A stretch of 33,066 bases of DNA, from contig DJHM01000005.1 of NCBI GenBank assembly GCA_002433075.1, positions 3,499-36,564 on the forward strand. Reading direction: 5' to 3'. Positions within the stretch are counted from its first letter, which is position 1; every line of letters starts with the position of its first letter. The notes under the pieces were generated by a model. The model saw only the letters and a list, made by a program, of their open reading frames with translations, was not told where the DNA came from and made no database searches. Both the position numbers and the translations under genes were made by a program. The stretch is from Latescibacteria bacterium UBA6620. GTDB taxonomy: Bacteria > Latescibacterota > UBA2968. Shown piece after piece: positions 6,962 to 14,563 of this stretch.

Positions 6962-8350
6962 TCACAGAGGCGGAATGGGGTAACGGTCGATCCACGACTT
7001 CAGGCGGCCTTCAAGATCCCTCTGCACGTCCGCCACCTCAGATTCCCCGTAGCGATTGTCCAACTCATCGGGATCTTCGTCCAACAGGTAGAGTTCGTAC
7101 TCCTCATTCGGGTTATGGATCAGCTTTGAGGAGGCCGTGCGGACCATCGTCGCAGCGTCTTCCAACCGGGATGAGCCAGCGATACCCTGCGGCAGGTTAT
7201 GCACGTTGACGACAGTGTTCCGCCCCACCGATGCGAACACGGCGTCTCTGTGCGGCTCTGATGTCTCGCCCCGTGCGACAGAAAGGATGGAGCGCCCTCG
7301 ACTGTCCGGCACCTCAATCCCCACCGCCTCGCAGATCGTCGGGCCGAGGTCGAGGGCTTCGACCATCTCATCGCATACGCCACCCGCAGGGATCTCACTC
7401 CCCGGGGCTCGAATGACCAGCGGCACGTGCAGCAGACAATCGTAGAGCATTTCGGCTTTGGTCATCATCCGGTGTTCGCCCGTAAAGTCGCCGTGGTCGG
7501 ACGTGTAAAAAATCCACGTGTTGTCCAGGACCCCACGCTCCTCCAGATGGTCGATCACGCGCTGAAACTGGCGATCCACGTGGCTGATCATTCCGTAATA
7601 GATGGCGATGACCCGTCGAATCTGGTCATCGCCACACAGATGCATCCCCTCCTCTTTCGAGAGCTGGCGCAGACGTGCGACCGCCTTGTCCCGCACCGGG
7701 TCTTGAGGCAAAGGAATGTCCGCTGGATCGTACATCGTGTCGTAGGGCGGCGCGACCATATACGGCGGGTGAGGGTCCTCGTGCGAGATGTGGAGATAGA
7801 AGGGACCATCAGTTCGATTGATGAAGTCGATAGCCTGATCCGTGATCACAGAAGCCGTCGAGGCCTCCGCCGGAATCGGACTGGTGCCACACCACCATCC
7901 GACCCACCCGAACTCGGTCTGTGGCGCGTATTCTTCGGAGTAATCCCTGATGGGTCTGACGGTTTCGACAATCGGCGATTCGTGCATATCCAGAATCCAG
8001 TCGAAACCACGGCTGAACCCTTTGTTTGCGTGAAGATGTCCGACGGCTCCGCAGGTATAACCATTGGCCTGCAGACTCTCCTGAAACATCTGGCAGTGTG
8101 AGGGCACCCCATTCGTTCGGGAGGAATTCCCCATCACCCCGTGCTCCTGCGGATAGGTACCGGTCAGAATCGAAGTTCGGGAAGGCTGGCACAGAGGGCT
8201 TTGTACGAAGCAATTTCGGAAGTTGACCCCTTCCGCAACCAGTCGATCCGCCGCCGGCGTGACGAGGTACGGGTTTCCCCCCATCCGACTGGCCGTGAAT
8301 TTCTGCTGGTCACTCGTCAGAAGAAAAATGTTGGGACGATCGTCAGCCAC
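6962..8350 (-). CDS. Type I sulfatase (alkaline phosphatase superfamily)
   Basis: A 462-residue sulfatase that removes sulfate esters, probably from polysaccharide-derived sugars. The active-site signature CQPSR (C54, converted to formylglycine in this family) lies in a strong SPLCQPSRTSILTG block. The N-terminal metal site is TSDQQ, and TSDHGDF carries later ligands. The GTG at 8350 is chosen because it sits 5 bases after GGGAGAGG and directly precedes the conserved RPNIFLLTSDQ start; reading upstream would cross a terminator and the DadA-like gene. No signal peptide is visible, which suggests cytoplasmic action on imported oligosaccharides. The maturation enzyme for formylglycine is not in this window. 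Confidence 0.92.
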   Translation of the reverse strand: MADDRPNIFLLTSDQQKFTASRMGGNPYLVTPAADRLVAEGVNFRNCFVQSPLCQPSRTSILTGTYPQEHGVMGNSSRTNGVPSHCQMFQESLQANGYTCGAVGHLHANKGFSRGFDWILDMHESPIVETVRPIRDYSEEYAPQTEFGWVGWWCGTSPIPAEASTASVITDQAIDFINRTDGPFYLHISHEDPHPPYMVAPPYDTMYDPADIPLPQDPVRDKAVARLRQLSKEEGMHLCGDDQIRRVIAIYYGMISHVDRQFQRVIDHLEERGVLDNTWIFYTSDHGDFTGEHRMMTKAEMLYDCLLHVPLVIRAPGSEIPAGGVCDEMVEALDLGPTICEAVGIEVPDSRGRSILSVARGETSEPHRDAVFASVGRNTVVNVHNLPQGIAGSSRLEDAATMVRTASSKLIHNPNEEYELYLLDEDPDELDNRYGESEVADVQRDLEGRLKSWIDRYPIPPL

Positions 8351-8395
8351 CTTGCCTCTCCCGCCCACTGCTTGTGCATACCTTAACTCCGCCGC

Positions 8396-8438
8396 TCGAA
8401 CAAGGAAAGGCCCGATCGCGTGTTCCGCAACCGGGCCT
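8396..8438 (-). terminator. Hairpin terminator after the DadA-like gene
   Basis: AGGCCCG (8408-8414) and CGGGCCT (8432-8438) form a 7-bp stem with a 17-base loop; on the minus strand TTCCTTGTT follows. It closes the four-gene operon at 8506-12058 and separates it from the sulfatase gene. Confidence 0.7.
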
Positions 8439-8505
8439 ACGGGAGCGTTTGCACATCTCTTGTTCGCTACTGAATCCTGCGCCTCCTGGGTACTCTTGTG
8501 GCCAC

Positions 8506-9768
8506 TTATGTGAATCGATCGACCTTCATCAATGAGAGATCGAATCCCGAGGACTCGCCCAGGACCACGTCTGCCGCAATGCGGCCCGTCGCAGGCGCCA
8601 GAGAAATCCCGATCATCGCGTGTCCGGCCGCAACCGTCAGGTTGGGATGGGAGAGGCTCCTTCCCAGAAATGGGAGTCCGTCTGGCGTGCACGGCCGAAG
8701 GCCGCGCCATACTTCGACCAGATCCAGCACCTCGGGATCGAGATCGGGCAGGTACCTGGGAAACGCATCGAGAATGGCCTGGACACGTCTCGGATTGATT
8801 GTAAGATCCAGTCCGGCCAGTTCGAGGGTACCCGCGAATCTGAGTGTGTCCGCCATCGGATTGACGCCAACCCTCGCCTCGGTCAACATTAACGGCAAGC
8901 CCGGGGCCTTTTCCGGTTTCTTCACCGTCACGCTGTATCCCTTGGCAGGCTGAATCGGTAGATGGAGATCGAGGTACTCTGTCAGAGAGGGCGACCACGC
9001 CCCTCCGGCAAGCACCACCTCACTCGCCAGAATGTCGCCTTTGGTCGTCCGTACCACGCTCAACCGAGCATCATCTGTAAACTCGAATCCGAGAACCTCG
9101 GTCTGTGTACGAATATCGACTCCGTCGTCGATTAAACGTGAAGCCAGTCCAGTGACGAATCGAGCGGGATCGAGATGACCATCCTGCGGGTAGCGCACAC
9201 CGCCCACGACATCGAATCGGACATCCGGTTGAAGGGCCTGAATCTCGTCCGGCGTCAGGATCTCGATCTGTATGCCCACCTCGGAAAGATGTAGAGACTC
9301 CCTCACCAAGCTCTCGAAACCCGATTCCGTGCGACAGAGATAGACCGCGCCGTTGCACCGAAGACCGAAATCGAAGCTGCCAGCCAGATCCTCGAAGAGA
9401 CGAAGGCTCTCCAAGCTGAGATCTCTGATCAAAGGCATTGCCGCCTGCACCTGGCGGGGGTTGGCCGCACGAAGAAACCGCCAGAGCCACGATATCAGCT
9501 CCCTGTCCAACCTGGGCTTGATGTAGAAGGGGCTCTCTGGACTGAACATCCATCGGAATCCCTGGGACACGGCTTTCGGTTCGGCCAACGGCACGCAGTG
9601 ACTGGGGACGAGCATACCGGCGTTGCCGTAGGAACACCCCACGCACACCTCACCCCGTTCGACCACGACGATGCGCCTTGTGGATTTCGAGATGTAGTGG
9701 GCGGTGCAGACTCCGATCGCCCCCGCGCCGATGATGACAACATCCGCCTGGTCCATATGTATGCTCAC
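8506..9768 (-). CDS. FAD-dependent D-amino acid dehydrogenase-like oxidoreductase (DAO/DadA family)
   Basis: A 420-residue flavoprotein with an N-terminal dinucleotide fold (VVIIGAGAIG), the DadA-type motif SYGNAGMLVPSH, a PFYIKPRL segment, and a C-terminal FAD-binding block ending WRGLRPCTPDGLPFLG and AAGHAMIGISLAPATG. The family oxidises D-amino acids, or amines such as glycine and sarcosine, to oxo acids. The GTG at 9768 overlaps the HAD gene stop by GTGA; an ATG four codons in (9756) is an alternative, and neither is ideally spaced from GGAGG. As the last gene of a four-gene operon followed by a hairpin, it may work with the nearby D-carbamoylase and M19 dipeptidase in D-amino-acid use (inference). 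Confidence 0.9.
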   Translation of the reverse strand: MSIHMDQADVVIIGAGAIGVCTAHYISKSTRRIVVVERGEVCVGCSYGNAGMLVPSHCVPLAEPKAVSQGFRWMFSPESPFYIKPRLDRELISWLWRFLRAANPRQVQAAMPLIRDLSLESLRLFEDLAGSFDFGLRCNGAVYLCRTESGFESLVRESLHLSEVGIQIEILTPDEIQALQPDVRFDVVGGVRYPQDGHLDPARFVTGLASRLIDDGVDIRTQTEVLGFEFTDDARLSVVRTTKGDILASEVVLAGGAWSPSLTEYLDLHLPIQPAKGYSVTVKKPEKAPGLPLMLTEARVGVNPMADTLRFAGTLELAGLDLTINPRRVQAILDAFPRYLPDLDPEVLDLVEVWRGLRPCTPDGLPFLGRSLSHPNLTVAAGHAMIGISLAPATGRIAADVVLGESSGFDLSLMKVDRFT

Positions 9769-10475
9769 TCCTCCAGCACGTAGTCGATCAATGCTCTCGT
9801 TTCCTCGAACTCGAAATCTGCAGTCCCGGCCACCTCACCCGACGGAGGAAGCCGGTAGGCGGTCGTCCATCCGACGTTCGAAGCCCCTGCGATGTCCTTC
9901 TCCAGATCGTTGCCCACGTAGAGGATCCGTTCATCCTCACACCGCATCAGGTTCATCGCGTGCCGAAAGATTCTCGCATCCGGCTTCGATATCCCGATGT
10001 CTCCCGAGTAGACACGTGCCGTGAAATATGCGAAAAGACCGACCCCGGAAAACGCGCGGTCCATACAGAATCCGGGCCACGCCGTGTTGGCGATGATTCC
10101 CAGCCGCACTCCCGACCGATGGAGCCGGTCGATCGTTTCCACGGTAGCCTCGAAGAGCCAGGACGCGTAGCGGGGTCCAGCGTAGGCATCTGCCAGGCAG
10201 GCGGCGACCTCGGACCCTAACTCGAGCGAATCGGCGTAGTTCGTCATCAGTCGATCGCAGGTGTAGGCATCGCCCAGTTTCTCCGCGCACGACGTCTCCA
10301 GGCGGGAAAGGTCGACCCGCACCTGGTCGACGTCGACGTTACTCCCAAAGGTGGAAAGTGCTGCCGTCACCCGATCGTAACGATCGCGGCGGACCTCTCC
10401 CGGTGAAGGATCGGATTCGCTTTCAGCCCCGTAAAGGGTCCCACCGGAGTCGAAGAAGACAACGTCGAATCGCAT
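9765..10475 (-). CDS. HAD-superfamily hydrolase
   Basis: A 236-residue haloacid dehalogenase-like hydrolase. Motif I is FDSGGTL (nucleophile D9, but the usual second Asp is G11), motif II IIANT, motif III lysine in GISKPDARIF and motif IV VGNDLEKDIAGA. A helical cap lies between motifs I and II. The missing D+2 acid makes ordinary phosphatase catalysis less certain, although some HAD enzymes vary there. It starts 3 bases after the EEP gene stop and overlaps the DadA-like gene by 4 bases, so it is firmly part of the operon. The substrate is unknown, perhaps a phosphorylated metabolite. Confidence 0.9.
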   Translation of the reverse strand: MRFDVVFFDSGGTLYGAESESDPSPGEVRRDRYDRVTAALSTFGSNVDVDQVRVDLSRLETSCAEKLGDAYTCDRLMTNYADSLELGSEVAACLADAYAGPRYASWLFEATVETIDRLHRSGVRLGIIANTAWPGFCMDRAFSGVGLFAYFTARVYSGDIGISKPDARIFRHAMNLMRCEDERILYVGNDLEKDIAGASNVGWTTAYRLPPSGEVAGTADFEFEETRALIDYVLEE

Positions 10476-10478
10476 CGA

Positions 10479-11192
10479 TCAACACTCCATCCTGATCCAG
10501 AGTGGCAGGTGATCGCTCAGCGACACTTTACCACCCGAGTCGTTCTTGAGATCCTCTGAGTCGAGAGTTCCGTATTCGCTGAGTCCATCGAGGTGAGAAG
10601 AATGGACGAAGATGCGGTCACCACGGCCCCCGCCCAGGCTCGACGGACGCGACGCCTGCCCCGTGTGAAGAGCAGCGTCCGCGTAGCCCGCTTCAGCGAG
10701 CAACCGATCGACTTCGCCGTCCGGCGGCTCGTTCAGGTCACCCATTACGATATCCGGGGTCGCCCGGGTCGCCCGCCCCATCTCCACGACGCGCTGCGCC
10801 GCCGCTCGCTGGGCGCCCAGTTGCCGACTGGAGGGAAGGTGCACGTTGCAGACTGTCAAAAATCCGCACCGGGCGATTTGCCACACGCGCTGTGTGCCAT
10901 CGCCTTGTGTCGAGGTCTCCACGACCCGCCCCTTTCGCCACAGCATCGCACCTCCATACGGACGCAACGTGGACCCCTCCGTGTAGTGGCCGTCGTATCC
11001 CGCCCGCCTCGCCACCTCGTCGAACACGTCCTGACGCTGTACTTCCTGTAGACACAGGACATCGGGCCCGATGCGACGGTAGAGCGAGATCAGACTCTCC
11101 ATAATCTCAATGCACGGGTCTCCAGGACGATCTGTTTCGAAAGGGACACCTTGAAACCAGAAGACGTTGTGACTGAGAAGGGTCACCGTCAA
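10479..11192 (-). CDS. Endonuclease/exonuclease/phosphatase (EEP) family protein
   Basis: A 237-residue Mg2+-dependent phosphodiesterase/phosphatase of the DNase I/ExoIII fold. Visible motifs are SHNV (N9), LCLQEVQ (metal ligand E50), CNVHLPS, VMGDLNEPP and the C-terminal LSDHLPLW with the catalytic His. It is short for the family, without DNA-binding extensions, and has no signal peptide. The context between a sugar-type epimerase and a HAD hydrolase favours a small-molecule or lipid phosphodiester substrate over DNA repair. The TTG start overlaps the preceding stop codon by TTGA; a GTG two codons later is an alternative. Confidence 0.88.
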   Translation of the reverse strand: MTVTLLSHNVFWFQGVPFETDRPGDPCIEIMESLISLYRRIGPDVLCLQEVQRQDVFDEVARRAGYDGHYTEGSTLRPYGGAMLWRKGRVVETSTQGDGTQRVWQIARCGFLTVCNVHLPSSRQLGAQRAAAQRVVEMGRATRATPDIVMGDLNEPPDGEVDRLLAEAGYADAALHTGQASRPSSLGGGRGDRIFVHSSHLDGLSEYGTLDSEDLKNDSGGKVSLSDHLPLWIRMEC

Positions 11193-12058
11193 AGCGACCT
11201 GAAACCCTCGATCTGGCTCAGTACATCTGCCGGGATCCCGAAATCCAGCGCCTCACGATAGACGTCATCCCAGGCCTGTCGCCCGTAAAAATCAAGGTAG
11301 ACCTGCGGGTCCAGACTCGAAAAACCCAGATCGCTCTGGGCCCGTTTCATACTCAAATTGGCGTAGGCTGTCGTATTGCTCAGCTGATAGACATTGAACC
11401 CGTCCGGCCCTCCAGCCGCGGCCAGACCGAAAAGATGAGCGGCGTCGGCCACGGTCGCGTGGCCGTTGATCAACAGGTGAAGCGGGTTGACGACCTTGTC
11501 GTTGTCGCTCCCCGGGGCCGTCATATCCTCCCACATCAGGTTCCCCGGACGGATCGCCGTCACGGACAGGCCATCCCGTGCGTAGTGCTCGCACACCTGC
11601 TCGGACAGCCACTTCAAGAAGAAGTAGTCACTCGTTTCCAGCCCGGGGAACAGCCCGAAGTCCTCGTCGATCGGAAAGAAGGATTCCCAGAAGGCCGCAT
11701 CGAAAAACCCCGCGTGATACGTCGGGTGGTTGTCATACACGGGGATCGGATACGAGATTCCGCCGGAGGACGTGTAGACCACCCGCGACACGCTCGATTT
11801 CGCAGCGCCCTCCAGGATATTTCGTAAGCCGTCGATCGACACGCCAATCCTGCCCTGAATAAAATTGATCGCCGCATCGTGCCCCTCACTGGCCCTGGCG
11901 ACCGCGTCACCGTCGAGTACGTCGCCCACGACCAGATCGCAGGGAAATGAGGCAGACGTGTCCTTCAGTTCGAACACGGTAAGATCGTGCTCCTCGGCCA
12001 GTTTCTCCGTGATTCGGACGCTGTAGCGTCCCAACCCGCCGAATACCAGAACCTTCAT
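11189..12058 (-). CDS. NAD-dependent epimerase/dehydratase family protein
   Basis: A 289-residue SDR-like protein heading the operon. It starts MKVLVFGGLGRYSVRI (GxxGxxS in place of GxxGxxG), with VVGDVLDGDA after the third strand, VVYTSSGG for the catalytic Ser region and KWLSEQVCEHYARDG before AIRPGNL. The YxxxK pair is seen as YFFLK in SDYFFLK. The ATG follows a well-placed GGGAGGATAGG. This is the third SDR-type gene in the window, and its long insert (residues about 105-145) sets it apart from the others. Its promoter should lie in the 78 bases before the start, but I see no convincing -35/-10 pair. Confidence 0.88.
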   Translation of the reverse strand: MKVLVFGGLGRYSVRITEKLAEEHDLTVFELKDTSASFPCDLVVGDVLDGDAVARASEGHDAAINFIQGRIGVSIDGLRNILEGAAKSSVSRVVYTSSGGISYPIPVYDNHPTYHAGFFDAAFWESFFPIDEDFGLFPGLETSDYFFLKWLSEQVCEHYARDGLSVTAIRPGNLMWEDMTAPGSDNDKVVNPLHLLINGHATVADAAHLFGLAAAGGPDGFNVYQLSNTTAYANLSMKRAQSDLGFSSLDPQVYLDFYGRQAWDDVYREALDFGIPADVLSQIEGFRSL

Positions 12059-12129
12059 CCTATCCTCCCTTCGAACCTAGCGACCAAGGTATCTCCGCCG
12101 ACCTGGTGCTCGCCGACATTTCTCCGGTC

Positions 12130-12166
12130 AAAAAGAACGCCCGGGCGAACATCGTCGCCCGGGCGT
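12130..12166 (-). terminator. Strong rho-independent terminator after the molybdenum hydroxylase gene
   Basis: ACGCCCGGGCGA (12137-12148) and TCGCCCGGGCGT (12155-12166) form a perfect 12-bp stem with a 6-base loop; on the minus strand the stem is followed by TCTTTTTG. It lies 24 bases past the stop codon and ends the unit 12190-18658. Confidence 0.93.
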
Positions 12167-12189
12167 CGTAGACAGTAGAGGCAGGACGG

Positions 12190-14496
12190 CTAGTCGTCAG
12201 CCGCCTGAGCGGAGGCCCCTTTTCCCCAAAGTGTTTCCAGCACACGACCCGGACACATCGGCAGATCGCGCACCCGAACACCCACGGCCTGGTAGATTGC
12301 ATTGGCGATCGCCGCCGGCGGAGGCACGATGGGGACTTCCCCGACGCCGCGAACCCCGTAGGGGTGACCGGGATTCGGCACTTCCACCAGCACGCATTCG
12401 ATCATCGGCAGGTCCAGCGCCGTCGGCATCCGATAGTCCAGAAGGCTGGCGTTCGCCATCACACCGTCCTCCGTATAGTAGAATTCCTCGTTCAGCGCCC
12501 AACCCACTCCTTGTGCCACTCCACCCTGCATCTGCCCTTCGACATAACTCGGATGAATAGCTTTTCCCACGTCCTGAACGAGCGTGGCCCGCAGGATCTC
12601 CACCTTACCCGTGTCCGGATCGACCTCGACATCGACGATCATCAGCGCGAGTGCGTTACCCGGGCTCTTTCCGGTGACCGCGCCCGTACCCACGATCGCG
12701 CCGCCCGCCCGTTTGTGGGCCCCGGCGAATTCCTTGAAGTCCATCGATTTGGAGCTGTCTGACTTCGACTTCACGACCCCGTCCTCGTAGACGACGTCGT
12801 CCGGTGAGATTTCCCAGATCTTCGCAGCTCGCTCGATGATCTGAGCCTTCATATCGCGAGCGGCCTCGATGCCGGCGTAGCCCGTCGCGAACGTCACGCG
12901 GCTGCCGCCCGTTCCATCCGTCTGGCCGATCGAGTCCGTATCCGCCACCTGTGGCTTCACCTGTTCGGCGGAGATCCCGAGCGTCTCGGCGAACTGCATC
13001 GCGATCGAGGTCCTCGTACCTCCGATGTCGGCGGATCCTTCGATCAGCGTGACGGACCCGTCGGGGTTCAGATTGGCCACGACCGTCGATGTCCCCCCAC
13101 CGTTGAACCAGAACCCTCCCGCCACACCACGACCCCGGTTCGGACCCTCGAGGGACGCATTGTAATGGGGGTGTTCCATCGCCGCTTTCACGACCTCTTC
13201 CTGGCCGATCCTCAGGAACACGGGGCCATCTGCTCGACGCGTCCCTTCTTTCGACGAATTCTTCAGTCTGAATTCGAGCGGATCCATCCCGATCTCTTCG
13301 CAGATCTCATCGATCACGGTCTCCGAGGCGAAGGCAGCATTGGTTGCTCCCGGCGCACGGTAGGCCGAACTCTGAGGCTTGTTCACGACCACGTCGTAGC
13401 CGTCGATCAGCGTATGTTCGATGTTGTAGGGGGAAAAGATGCATCCCGCTCCAGCGCCGACGGCCGACCCGGGGTACGCGCCCGCTTCGTAGACGAGCTC
13501 TGCTGCCGCAGCGAGCAACGTGCCGTCCTTCGTAGCGCCCATCTTCACCTTGATGTAGGACCCCGGTGTGGGGCCCGTCGCCTTGAGCACTTCCGTCCGC
13601 GACATCACCATCTTCACCGGCCGGTTGGTCATTCTGGACATCAGGGCCGCGGTCGGCTCCTGATAGACCCGGAACTTCCCTCCGAACCCGCCACCGATTT
13701 CCTGCGGAACAACCTTGATGTCCGCCACTGGAATCCCGAGCAGGTCGGCGAACTGGCCCCGCACTTCGAACGGCCCTTGCGAGCTCTGCCACGCGGTCAG
13801 CTTTCCGTCTTTGCTCCAACTCGCAGTGCAGTTATGGGGTTCGATGTAGCCCTGATGCACCGTCGCCGTTCGGAACTCGCGTTCGATCACCACGTCGGAT
13901 TCGCTGAATCCCTTTTCGACGTCACCGTATTTGTGCTGGAAGTAGCTCGCGACGTTGCTGTGCTCATCCGTATCTTCACCCAACGACTTGGTGGTCAGAT
14001 CGTCGTGAAGCAGAGGAGCTCCTTCTTCGCGGGCAGCGAACACATCCATCACCGGAGGCAGAACTTCGTAGTCGACTTCGATCAGGGTCAGCGCTTCTTC
14101 GGCGATGTTGGGTGATGTCGCGGCGACGGCGGCCACAGCGTGGCCCTCGTAGAGCACCTTGTCCTTGGCCAGCACGTTGGCACTCAAATGCTTGGGAAGG
14201 ACAGTGCCCTCGCCAAGATCGGTCACCTTGTCTTCAAAGCTCTGTGAGAGATCCTTGTTCGTGATCACCGCACGCACGCCGTCGAGCGCCTCTGCCTTGC
14301 TCGTGTCGATCGACTTGATCCGGGCGTGCGCGTACGGGCTCCTGAGCGTCTTTCCGTGGAGCAGCCCAGGTAGGTTCACGTCGGCCCCATAGCGTGCCGC
14401 GCCGGTCACTTTGTCCATTCCGTCGTGTCGAATCGGCCGGGTTCCCACCACCTTGTAGTCTTCGATCCCCAAGTAGGGATCCTTCGAGTCAGCCAT
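12190..14496 (-). CDS. Xanthine dehydrogenase family molybdopterin-binding large subunit
   Basis: A 768-residue molybdenum-hydroxylase catalytic subunit. An a/b-hammerhead domain (about residues 20-130, with TGAARYGADVNLPG and SPYAHARI) precedes the molybdopterin domains. Cofactor-loop motifs include GGGFGGKF, RAPGATNAAF and the C-terminal GVRGVGE with the catalytic Glu at about position 720. Family members hydroxylate purines, aldehydes, aromatic N-heterocycles or CO. The start is placed at the ATG at 14496, 9 bases after GAGG; an upstream ATG at 14511 is possible. No 2Fe-2S or FAD subunit gene is in the window, so electrons must pass to a partner encoded elsewhere. No signal peptide is seen. 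Confidence 0.93.
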   Translation of the reverse strand: MADSKDPYLGIEDYKVVGTRPIRHDGMDKVTGAARYGADVNLPGLLHGKTLRSPYAHARIKSIDTSKAEALDGVRAVITNKDLSQSFEDKVTDLGEGTVLPKHLSANVLAKDKVLYEGHAVAAVAATSPNIAEEALTLIEVDYEVLPPVMDVFAAREEGAPLLHDDLTTKSLGEDTDEHSNVASYFQHKYGDVEKGFSESDVVIEREFRTATVHQGYIEPHNCTASWSKDGKLTAWQSSQGPFEVRGQFADLLGIPVADIKVVPQEIGGGFGGKFRVYQEPTAALMSRMTNRPVKMVMSRTEVLKATGPTPGSYIKVKMGATKDGTLLAAAAELVYEAGAYPGSAVGAGAGCIFSPYNIEHTLIDGYDVVVNKPQSSAYRAPGATNAAFASETVIDEICEEIGMDPLEFRLKNSSKEGTRRADGPVFLRIGQEEVVKAAMEHPHYNASLEGPNRGRGVAGGFWFNGGGTSTVVANLNPDGSVTLIEGSADIGGTRTSIAMQFAETLGISAEQVKPQVADTDSIGQTDGTGGSRVTFATGYAGIEAARDMKAQIIERAAKIWEISPDDVVYEDGVVKSKSDSSKSMDFKEFAGAHKRAGGAIVGTGAVTGKSPGNALALMIVDVEVDPDTGKVEILRATLVQDVGKAIHPSYVEGQMQGGVAQGVGWALNEEFYYTEDGVMANASLLDYRMPTALDLPMIECVLVEVPNPGHPYGVRGVGEVPIVPPPAAIANAIYQAVGVRVRDLPMCPGRVLETLWGKGASAQAADD

Positions 14497-14563
14497 CCGC
14501 CTGTTCCTCATATAGGGTCAACAATCTGGTCAGTTTTTAGGGTACGGGATTCCGACGAACCCG

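Noticed and set aside
8351..8998. N-terminal extension of the sulfatase into the DadA-like gene
   Set aside because: It would overlap another gene by about 490 bases and cross a terminator hairpin; the GTG at 8350 has a good ribosome-binding site.
12059..12136. Promoter for the epimerase-led operon (TTGACC near 12131)
   Set aside because: The TTGACC overlaps the preceding terminator T-run and no matching -10 element lies at a suitable distance.
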